Shown here one piece after another: positions 1 through 5,907 of a stretch of DNA of 16,650 nucleotides. Source of the DNA: CAZUMW01 sp964621615 (lineage in GTDB: Bacteria > Desulfobacterota > WTBG01 > CAIYCZ01 > CAIRTM01). The notes beneath the pieces were generated by a model. That model was given only the letters and a program-made list of their open reading frames with translations. It was not told where the DNA came from and did not search any database. Within the stretch, counting starts at the first letter, position 1. Each line of letters starts with the position of its first letter. The stretch lies in contig CAZUMW010000066.1 in the NCBI GenBank assembly GCA_964621615.1, forward strand, positions 1 to 16,650, in the 5' to 3' direction. The position numbers and the translations under genes are program-made.

Positions 1-77
1 ACCTTTTGAACGTGTTGCGGGGGCTTTGCAGAGCCCCGCCCGAACCGGCTTCGTAACTTATTTTGGACACTATTGAT
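1..77 (+). repeat. Left copy of a 77-bp terminal inverted repeat
   Basis: Positions 1-77 match the reverse complement of 16552-16628 without gaps, with 4 differences (positions 26, 56, 57 and 73). The repeat contains a stem-loop (GGGGCT and AGCCCC around a 6-nt loop, about 20-37) followed by a smaller one (CGAA and TTCG, about 41-53). One of the four differences falls in the loop and leaves the stem intact. The inner edge reads TTTTGGACACTATTGAT. The outer edge cannot be seen because the window begins at position 1. This is probably the end of an insertion sequence or another dispersed repeat at which an assembly broke. No transposase lies inside the window. Confidence 0.85.
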
Positions 78-109
78 GTATTATAAACCATTTTTAACGA
101 TTTCGAAAC

Positions 110-124
110 AAATATCTTATATTT
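110..124. other. Small AT-rich hairpin downstream of rhlE
   Basis: AAATAT and ATATTT form a perfect 6-bp stem around CTT, 15 bases beyond the rhlE stop codon. On the minus strand it is followed only by GTTTC, so it is at best a weak transcription end. A second pairing, AACGATTT (96-103) with AAATCGTT (148-155), reaches into the last codons of rhlE. Confidence 0.25.
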
Positions 125-138
125 CCTGCAGCAGTGTC

Positions 139-1359
139 TTAATTACAAAATCGTTTCTTCCCGAAACTCTGCTTTTTCCTTTTGCTCCGGAATGACGGCT
201 TTGCATTGAAGGGCTCATCCTTTTTAACCGATAAGCAGGCATCGCTGCCGGGGCTCCCGAAGGCACTGATCGTTACGGGGACGCCCAGAGAGCGCTCAAG
301 GGACCGTACAATTGCGCTGTCCTGTCTCGTGATAAAGCTGCATGCCTCACCGGTTTTTTCAGCCCTGCCGGTTCTGCCGATCCGGTGCGTATATGCCTCT
401 GTGGTATCGGGCATATCATAATTAATAACATGGGAAATCGCCTCGACATCAATTCCCCGTGCGGCGATGTCGGTGGCAACCAGCACCTTGTACGCGCTCC
501 GGCGAAAGCCGTCAAGCGCCTGCTGGCGCTTGGCCTGCGAAAGATTGCCATGAAGCGAGGCCGCTTCAACACCATGTTTTCCAAGGCGCCGCGCAAGCAC
601 CGTGGCGCGATGCTTTGTCCTGGTGAACACAAGAACCGATGTTGCTGCGCTCCCCTGCAGAATGTCGTGCAGCAGGGTTAATTTTTCGTCTGACTCAACG
701 GCGTAAAACGCCTGTGACACGGTTTCGGCAGGTGCCTGTCTGCCGATATGCACGGCAACCGGATCCTGCATAATGTTCCGGGCAAGGCTTTGTATCTCCC
801 GGGGCATTGTAGCGGAAAAAAGCAGCGTTTGCCGCGACCGGGGAAGCCGTTTGATAATCTTTTTTATATCCGGCAGAAACCCCATATCAAACATCCGGTC
901 CGCCTCATCGAGCACCAGAACCTCTACCGCATCAAGGCTGATGGTGCCGCGTTCCAGGTGATCAAGCAGCCGGCCGGGACATGCCGAAACAATATCGACC
1001 CCCTTCTTCAGGGTCTGTATCTGCGGCTGGATATTAACCCCGCCATAGATGCTCATAACGCCCAGCCGCGTTTTGCAGCCAAGAAGCGCGGCAGCCTCAC
1101 GACTTTGCTCGGAAAGCTCCCGAGTGGGCGCTATGATAAGGGCGCGCACCGACCCGCGGGGCTTTTCTTTGAGCCTCTGGAGTATGGGCAATACAAATGC
1201 CGCGGTTTTACCGGTCCCGGTCTGAGCTGTTGCCAGCACATCGCGTCCCGCAAGGATCGGCGGTATTGCTTCGTTCTGAACCGGCGTGGGAGTTTCATAG
1301 CCTGCCTTACGCACGCCTGCCATAATATTTTTGTTTAACTGAAATTGCTCAAAATTCAT
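139..1359 (-). CDS. rhlE: DEAD-box ATP-dependent RNA helicase, RhlE type
   Basis: This is an ATP-driven RNA helicase of the kind that remodels structured RNA in ribosome assembly, mRNA turnover and cold adaptation. All core motifs are visible in the 406 residues: the Q motif (about 21-33), Walker A AQTGTGKT (45-52), PTRELSEQ (78-85), DEAD (151-154), SAT (182-184), LVATDIAARGIDV (motif V) and HRIGRTGRA (motif VI). Motif Ib reads CPGR (127-130) where TPGR is usual. The core is followed by a short basic tail rich in Lys, Arg and Ser, as in many RhlE proteins. The ATG start lies directly before the FxxFxL helicase N-terminus; the upstream AGAAAG is a weak ribosome site. The gene stands alone. A strong promoter plus terminator about 130-250 bases upstream may control it. 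RhlE rather than DeaD or SrmB is favoured by length and tail. Confidence 0.93.
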   Translation of the reverse strand: MNFEQFQLNKNIMAGVRKAGYETPTPVQNEAIPPILAGRDVLATAQTGTGKTAAFVLPILQRLKEKPRGSVRALIIAPTRELSEQSREAAALLGCKTRLGVMSIYGGVNIQPQIQTLKKGVDIVSACPGRLLDHLERGTISLDAVEVLVLDEADRMFDMGFLPDIKKIIKRLPRSRQTLLFSATMPREIQSLARNIMQDPVAVHIGRQAPAETVSQAFYAVESDEKLTLLHDILQGSAATSVLVFTRTKHRATVLARRLGKHGVEAASLHGNLSQAKRQQALDGFRRSAYKVLVATDIAARGIDVEAISHVINYDMPDTTEAYTHRIGRTGRAEKTGEACSFITRQDSAIVRSLERSLGVPVTISAFGSPGSDACLSVKKDEPFNAKPSFRSKRKKQSFGKKRFCN

Positions 1360-1479
1360 ACTTTTTTCTTTCTAATCTAAAGTTCATGATAACAAATGTC
1401 TGGTTTCGTTGGTACTGCGCTTCGTTGTTTCTACATTACTGCTCCTTACGTAATCGGGTGACGGTCTGCTGCGCTGAAT

Positions 1480-1574
1480 AAAGAAAGCCCGCGGGATCAT
1501 TTTAAATCCCGCGGTCTTTTATGATAAAAAGTTACTGGATTCTCGATCAGCGTCACTATGGTCAAAACAATTGT
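1480..1574 (-). ncRNA. Candidate small RNA of about 95 nt, or attenuated leader of rhlE
   Basis: A near-consensus promoter (1580-1608, minus) predicts a start near 1574, and an intrinsic terminator sits at 1489-1514 with its U-run ending near 1480. Together they define a short transcript with no plausible reading frame. It could be an independent small RNA. It could also be the prematurely terminated leader of rhlE, whose start codon is about 120 bases further on in the same direction. No RNA family is recognised. Both ends are predictions from sequence. Confidence 0.45.
1489..1514 (-). terminator. Intrinsic terminator, possibly bidirectional
   Basis: CCGCGGGAT pairs perfectly with ATCCCGCGG around an 8-nt AT-rich loop. 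On the minus strand the stem is followed by GCTTTCTTTATT; a further AAAG/CTTT pairing beyond a single mismatch would lengthen it. On the plus strand it is followed by TCTTTTATG, so it may work both ways. Minus-strand termination fits both the short transcript that starts near 1574 and any read-through from the large cluster ending at 1787. Confidence 0.8.
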
Positions 1575-1579
1575 GCTAA

Positions 1580-1608
1580 ATAATAACAGGTATTATCCTG
1601 CAAGTCAA
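1580..1608 (-). promoter_or_regulatory. Strong sigma70-like promoter with extended -10
   Basis: On the minus strand TTGACT (1608-1603) is separated by exactly 17 bases from TATTAT (1585-1580). The -10 is preceded by TG plus one base, the extended -10 pattern. It points toward the terminator at 1489-1514 and, beyond it, rhlE. Its distance from the rhlE start would give a leader of about 215 nt. Confidence 0.65.
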
Positions 1609-1786
1609 TAGCGCATACACGGCGTATATTCTGCCGCTTCCCTCAGCTGAGGACTAAAGAGCGATACGTGATCATCTTCATATTTGTCAAGATGGAGAAA
1701 CAGTGACCGAGCGGCAGGAACACACGGGCAAATCAGGCAAAACAACTGACAAATCCCGTTTAATGCCCGAAACACCATCTACATAC

Positions 1787-2023
1787 CTAATGGACACCAC
1801 TTTCACGATGTAACAATATCTCCTGTGCCATGTTTCTGAGCATCTCTGCAGTAATGACACAATATCCCTGACCGGAGCTGTTGTTTACCATAATGGATAC
1901 CTCATTTTCCCCCGGCCCCGGCTCAACGGTAAAGCCGCGTTCACGAAACACAGCCACGGCATCCTCGAAGGACACCGCTGCCGGCTTATGATTCTGCCAC
2001 TTGGTGCAACGTTCAAAAAACAT
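1787..2023 (-). CDS. Small uncharacterised protein, last gene of the cluster
   Basis: This 78-residue soluble protein has no recognised family. Residues 1-10 hold a single cysteine (MFFERCTKW), the middle is acidic and mixed, and the C-terminal part looks helical. There is no signal peptide or membrane segment. The ATG at 2023 is chosen over the in-frame GTG at 2044 because AGGGAG lies 5 bases before it. It overlaps the end of the CoA ligase gene by 11 bases, so translation is probably coupled and the protein belongs to the same cluster. The shape, an alpha/beta segment plus helix, could suit a small accessory or binding protein, but no function can be assigned. Confidence 0.7.
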   Translation of the reverse strand: MFFERCTKWQNHKPAAVSFEDAVAVFRERGFTVEPGPGENEVSIMVNNSSGQGYCVITAEMLRNMAQEILLHRESGVH

Positions 2024-3320
2024 CAATCTCCCTTTTTGCGACACCGTCGGTGATCCAGTTTTGCTCTGTAAAGGTTATATGCCCTGTTTTCAGACTACCG
2101 TCACCAAATGCGCGTCTGAGCGACGGTGCCCTGCAGACTGCATCCCGGATTTCTTCCCGTAATACCGTGTTCCTTCGGCCGGCTGTCATGACGCAAAGAT
2201 GAATCAACAGCGAATTACCATCTGTTTCCACCGATGCCGTATAATTAATTATATCTTCAATCGGAAACAGCGCTTCATCAAGCGCCTGTATTGTCAGCAC
2301 ATTCCCCCGGCCAGCCGGTAACCGATGCCTGTATCGCCCCTGCACATGCTCCATTCTCCTGAGCTGTGTGCCACAGGAGCATGCATCTGCCAGGAACCTG
2401 CTGCAGTCACCGGTCCGGTAGCGTATAAGCGGCATGCCGCGGCGCGTAAGCGTTGTGATGACAACTTCCCCAAAGCTTCCATCCGGCACAGGTACACCAG
2501 TTTCATAATCGATAATTTCAACATAAAGATCAGCCTCACGGAGGTGATATCCGCTTTGGGCCGAGCAGTCGACACCGCCGCCGAGGCCGGTTTCAGTAAG
2601 GCCGTAGTGATTATAGACCGAGCACCCCCACCTTTGTTCAATAGCTCCTCGTACGGCCTCAGGCACATAGTCCGTGGAAAGAAGGACGCTTTTTATGTTC
2701 AGCCCCTCACCTCTTGACATTCGGGCAAGCCACAGCACCTGTGCAGGGATGCCAACCAGGCAGGTGATCGACTCCTGCTGTATAACCTTCAGGGTTGCGT
2801 GAGCATTGCGGACCGGCCCGTGCTGAACAGCTGTGCACTCAAGGCGCTGAAGCGCCCGCCCGAGCAAATCGCCCACGCTGGCCGGCCGCCCACCCGGCAA
2901 AAGTATCAGCACGCGGTCTTGCTGTGCGGTGAATGTCGACATGCCGGCGCGGAAAAAATCAATGGTCAGCTCAATGTCATCGGCTGTGAAATACAAGCGC
3001 TTGGGCTCCCCGGTGGTACCGCTGGTTCTGAGCGTCACAACCCGCTCGATTTCATTCTGGGGTACGCAGAGAAAACGCCTCCCTTCAGTTCTGAGATCCT
3101 CCGCCGTCGTAAAAGGAACCTGTTCGATGTCGGCAAGCCGGCTGAGGCGGCACGGAACCTTTTCTAAATGCTTTCCGTAAAAGAGGCTGTTCAAACGTGC
3201 GTAATCGAGTATTTCCTGCAGCATGTCCAGCTGATACGATGCAAGCGACGCCTGCAGATGCTTTTCACCTGATGCACCGATTTTTTTCAGAATCCATTGT
3301 TCAAGGGGCGTTTTTATCAT
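2013..3320 (-). CDS. PaaK-like AMP-forming CoA ligase (DVU_1553-like)
   Basis: This member of the adenylate-forming enzymes is expected to activate a carboxylic acid with ATP and join it to CoA. Visible motifs in the 435 residues are TSGTTGEPK (99-107, ATP phosphate loop), YGLTE (239-243) and RYRTGD (300-305). A DACSCG pair near 312-317 follows, where phenylacetate-CoA ligases carry a similar Cys pair. GVAKREIDVF at the end resembles the stretch with the catalytic lysine. Length fits the PaaK group, not the 500-residue and longer acetyl-CoA or fatty-acid ligases. The ATG overlaps the TGA of the radical SAM gene (ATGA). The substrate is unknown; the carboxylate made by the aldehyde oxidoreductase of the same cluster is the natural suggestion. 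DVU_1553-like naming is from remembered gene order and was not checked. Confidence 0.85.
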   Translation of the reverse strand: MIKTPLEQWILKKIGASGEKHLQASLASYQLDMLQEILDYARLNSLFYGKHLEKVPCRLSRLADIEQVPFTTAEDLRTEGRRFLCVPQNEIERVVTLRTSGTTGEPKRLYFTADDIELTIDFFRAGMSTFTAQQDRVLILLPGGRPASVGDLLGRALQRLECTAVQHGPVRNAHATLKVIQQESITCLVGIPAQVLWLARMSRGEGLNIKSVLLSTDYVPEAVRGAIEQRWGCSVYNHYGLTETGLGGGVDCSAQSGYHLREADLYVEIIDYETGVPVPDGSFGEVVITTLTRRGMPLIRYRTGDCSRFLADACSCGTQLRRMEHVQGRYRHRLPAGRGNVLTIQALDEALFPIEDIINYTASVETDGNSLLIHLCVMTAGRRNTVLREEIRDAVCRAPSLRRAFGDGSLKTGHITFTEQNWITDGVAKREIDVF

Positions 3321-4648
3321 GAGATGCTTTCTGCAAACGTGCGATACGGGCTGTTTCCTGCGGTGCTGGTGAGGTTATAGGCACAAAACGGAACAAGGCC
3401 TCCTTCAGGGTGCATAATATACAGGTAGCAGCGGTGCAGGCGCTCGAGATCCAGTGTCCACGCATCCTGAAATCCCATACCCGATATGGTAACGTGGTGC
3501 GTGCGAGCCCGCTCGATGAAGTCATCCCACCCGCCGAGGCTGAGCCCGTGATCCAGAGGTTCCGAACAGGGATAGGACCAGGCGCGGGCGATAACATCGC
3601 GGGCTTTTGCCGCGCTGCCGCAGGCACACCCGCATTCGCTGCTCTCGCCGGCGAGCGGATGCAGGCGGCCGTCAGGCATATGAACAAAATTACAATGAAA
3701 GGAGCAGAGGGGATGAGTTGCAGCAGGAGGCCGCAGCGACGCTCGCTTAACAAGGCCATTTGTCTGCGTTTCGATCGCCTGCATGACTTCGGGCAGGGTT
3801 ATGCGCCCGCTCTCGCCGGGCCGGTCCGGATATCGTCCAAAATAGCTGACCGGCTGGAAATGAACGCCGCGGACAACCGGCGTTCTGCTCAGGCCGAACC
3901 GGATAATATCACCGATCTGGTGATCGTTAATGCCGGGAACAATCGTGGCGACAAGGACCGCCCCGAGCTGATGCCGCTCGCACTGGTCAACTGCGCGCCG
4001 CTTTATATCCATCAGGGATGTCCCCCTGAGTGTCTCATAGACGGCATCGTCAACCGCATCAAACTGCAGATACACGGTTGAAAGCCCAGAATCTCTAAGG
4101 CGCTTCACATAGTCACTGTCGGCACCGATTCTCAGGCCGTTTGTGTTAACCTGAATGAAGGCAAAGCCCATTGTACGACCCATTGCGACAATATCCGGAA
4201 GGTCGCTCCGCATGCAGGGCTCTCCGCCTGAAAGCTGTATATTAAACGGCCCGCCGGCTTCGAGCAGCCGCCCATACCAGGTTTCAATAACCTGCAACGG
4301 AGGATCCGGAATGGTGCCTGCGCCGGAGCCGGCAAAGCAGAACCTGCATGAAAGGCTGCATCGCTGCGTTACCTCCAAAAGCACGCAGCATGGCTGCTGT
4401 CCGTGAGCGCTGCAGCCGATACAGTTAAACGGGCAGCCCGGGGGTTCGGGCAGCAGCGGAGACGGCGGCCCGTATCCCAGCCACGTATCGAAGGTGTCGG
4501 CTTCACGCCAGATAACGGTGCAGAAATCGCCGTGAACCGGGCAGGATTTTTCAGAATACACGCTTCCGTCACGCAGAACCCGCCGGGCCGGAATAACCTT
4601 CAGGCACTCGGGGCACACGCTGCGGGTTGATGAATGCGTTTTGTGCAT
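3317..4648 (-). CDS. Radical SAM protein, TrsS-like (DVU_1554-like), with MJ0619/Tes-type layout
   Basis: This 443-residue protein binds a 4Fe-4S cluster that cleaves S-adenosylmethionine. The radical SAM motif is CSLSCRFC (97-104) and the SAM-binding GGEP is at 141-144. The N-terminal part carries CPEC (12-15), CPVHG (36-40) and C72/C76/C79, then CC at 87-88. The C-terminal part adds C315, C319, C339/C341/C343, C361, C407 and C422, enough for auxiliary Fe-S clusters. CPEC plus CPVHG ahead of the core resembles the MJ0619/tetraether-synthase branch, though this protein is shorter. I recall the Desulfovibrio relatives being annotated as radical SAM (seleno)protein TrsS; here the frame is open and no in-frame TGA is seen. 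The ATG has no clear Shine-Dalgarno sequence and follows a TTTTTTAAAAAA run. The reaction is unknown. Confidence 0.88.
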   Translation of the reverse strand: MHKTHSSTRSVCPECLKVIPARRVLRDGSVYSEKSCPVHGDFCTVIWREADTFDTWLGYGPPSPLLPEPPGCPFNCIGCSAHGQQPCCVLLEVTQRCSLSCRFCFAGSGAGTIPDPPLQVIETWYGRLLEAGGPFNIQLSGGEPCMRSDLPDIVAMGRTMGFAFIQVNTNGLRIGADSDYVKRLRDSGLSTVYLQFDAVDDAVYETLRGTSLMDIKRRAVDQCERHQLGAVLVATIVPGINDHQIGDIIRFGLSRTPVVRGVHFQPVSYFGRYPDRPGESGRITLPEVMQAIETQTNGLVKRASLRPPAATHPLCSFHCNFVHMPDGRLHPLAGESSECGCACGSAAKARDVIARAWSYPCSEPLDHGLSLGGWDDFIERARTHHVTISGMGFQDAWTLDLERLHRCYLYIMHPEGGLVPFCAYNLTSTAGNSPYRTFAESIS

Positions 4649-4671
4649 TTTTTAAAAAATCGGGACGATAT

Positions 4672-5112
4672 TCAGGAACACTCCTCAGACGGGTCGATCC
4701 CGTTCTGCGTGAGAAGCTCGATTGCCTTGCGGTATGATTCCAGAACAATATCTTTGCATACGCTTCTGTCCGGGCTGCGCATCAGGATATCTGCACAGGT
4801 GATCCCGCCGAAGCGCGATTCAATTTCCTTATTAAACCAGCGGGCAAAATCTGTGAGCATCGTTGCATATCCATCTCGGGTTTCTTCAGCATCGGACCCC
4901 TTGCCTGCATAATAGGACAGCAGGCAGGCCCCGCCCGAAAAGGCTCCGCAGACGTTGCTGCTGAAGGCAATGCCGTTGCACAGGCCGGCCAGCGCCCGTA
5001 TCAGATCCGGGTTTTCTTTTCCCTGCATATCAAGCGCCATCATGAGCATAACCTGGCTGCAGCAGTATCCTCTGCCGCTCAGCCCAAGCATTTTTAAAAG
5101 CGTATCATCCAT
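4672..5112 (-). CDS. C-GCAxxG-C-C family protein (DVU_1555-like)
   Basis: This 146-residue, mostly helical soluble protein has conserved cysteines: CC at 17-18 within GYCCSQ, C45, C55 in VCGAFSGG, C106 and C119, with C145 near the end. The glycine-rich VCGAFSGG turn and the spacing of the later cysteines match the C-GCAxxG-C-C family, whose members often sit beside redox and radical SAM genes and probably bind metal or an Fe-S cluster. Its biochemical role is not known. The ATG has AAAGGA 9 bases upstream. The gene overlaps the methyltransferase stop by 8 bases and ends 23 bases before the radical SAM start, so all three are probably made together. Confidence 0.85.
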   Translation of the reverse strand: MDDTLLKMLGLSGRGYCCSQVMLMMALDMQGKENPDLIRALAGLCNGIAFSSNVCGAFSGGACLLSYYAGKGSDAEETRDGYATMLTDFARWFNKEIESRFGGITCADILMRSPDRSVCKDIVLESYRKAIELLTQNGIDPSEECS

Positions 5113-5701
5113 GGAAAGTATCCTTTCGTGCTGCTAAGAGATAGTACCCTGTGCGGCTGTTAATGGTTGAAAATGCGCTGCAGGGGACACCCTGAAGCAC
5201 CATATTCGCCCCGAGCTCCCTCAGGGCCCTGGTATGGTCTTCCCACAGAAACATCCTGAAGCCGCAGCACCTGAAAAAATCCTGTATGGAGCCGGCCCTG
5301 TCACGATCATACACATCGGAAACGATGCACATGCCGCCCTGTCTGAGGACGCGACAGAATTCCCGCAGCGCCCTGTCTGCATCGGAAAGAATCGACAGAA
5401 CACACTCGCACAGCACGCAGTCGACCGCTCCGGTCTTTACCGGCAGCATATCGGCCGCAGCACGGATACAGAAGCCGGGCATTGCGGCAAAGACATCGAT
5501 ACCCCATGAGGAAAATCCCCATCGGGACCGGAGGTGGCTGACCGCAGCCCCTGTGCCGCAGCCCACATCAATTACCCGTGAGCCGGGGTCTAAACAGCAG
5601 GCCGCCACAGCTCGATCAGTCAGGTCAAGGCCGCCGGGTCGCATAACATCCCCGGTCACCCCCAGAACAGCCCGGTGATCTGCAGGCGTTGAGCAGCGCA
5701 T
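5105..5701 (-). CDS. Class I SAM-dependent methyltransferase (DVU_1556/TrsM-like)
   Basis: This small (198 aa) Rossmann-fold methyltransferase shows motif I VIDVGCGTG (43-51), an acidic residue ending strand 2 (GID, about 67-69), and motif IV-like DCVLCECVLSIL (94-105). It has many cysteines for its size (C46 is not in the motif core, but C98, C100, C116, C125, C145 and C146 follow). The substrate cannot be told from sequence. The ATG at 5701 overlaps the preceding TGA as TGATG and has GAGG 7 bases upstream; a GTG at 5704 would add one residue. Its fixed place between the small Cys4 protein and the C-GCAxxG-C-C/radical SAM pair suggests it modifies the same product or protein as the radical SAM enzyme. 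Confidence 0.85.
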   Translation of the reverse strand: MRCSTPADHRAVLGVTGDVMRPGGLDLTDRAVAACCLDPGSRVIDVGCGTGAAVSHLRSRWGFSSWGIDVFAAMPGFCIRAAADMLPVKTGAVDCVLCECVLSILSDADRALREFCRVLRQGGMCIVSDVYDRDRAGSIQDFFRCCGFRMFLWEDHTRALRELGANMVLQGVPCSAFSTINSRTGYYLLAARKDTFHG

Positions 5702-5907
5702 CACTTATCCTCGAGAATCTGCTCGGCTTCAGCCATGCGTGTCAGGGCAAGCTCCTCAGGGATAAACACAATACCGCACCGGCTGCACCGGAACAGATCA
5801 ACCGGGAATGAGCTGCCAAGATAGGCAATCTCGACCGTTCCCTTCTCGAGAGGAATATTACATGCTGCACAGCGCCATAGAGTTGTTTCCTCATTTGCAG
5901 CAGTCAT
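5701..5907 (-). CDS. Small Cys4 redox or zinc-ribbon protein (DVU_1557-like)
   Basis: This 68-residue protein has CAAC (13-16) and CSRC (41-44), the four-cysteine knuckle arrangement used by rubredoxin-like and zinc-ribbon proteins. The 24 residues between the pairs include an aromatic and hydrophobic strand. A helical acidic tail follows. I recall the family being called DVU_1557 redox protein; bound iron versus zinc cannot be decided from sequence. The start ATG overlaps the preceding stop (ATGA), and an AGGGGG site lies about 7 bases upstream. It could be an electron shuttle between the adjacent Fe-S flavoprotein and another partner, or a structural subunit of that protein. Confidence 0.8.
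   Translation of the reverse strand: MTAANEETTLWRCAACNIPLEKGTVEIAYLGSSFPVDLFRCSRCGIVFIPEELALTRMAEAEQILEDK

Larger units (their letters stand above)
1360..1786. other. Intergenic region between rhlE and the large cluster
   Basis: No convincing protein gene lies here. Besides the promoter and terminator listed separately it holds a perfect 12-bp palindrome CCTCAGCTGAGG (1641-1652). That palindrome lies between 8-base inverted arms CTGCCGCT (1631-1638) and AGCGGCAG (1710-1717), which may fold the 3' end of the cluster's mRNA. Nothing recognisable was seen in 1718-1786. Confidence 0.4.

Noticed and set aside
96..155. Terminator for rhlE made by AACGATTT and AAATCGTT
   Set aside because: The loop is 44 nt, one arm is in the coding sequence and there is no U-run on the minus strand.
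748..1338. 196-codon open frame antisense to the helicase gene
   Set aside because: Fully inside rhlE on the opposite strand, low-complexity translation with no family likeness.
4672..4674. Selenocysteine read-through at the TGA ending the C-GCAxxG-C-C gene
   Set aside because: The continuation is a basic, non-conserved-looking stretch, and the next gene starts 23 bases later with its own ATG.
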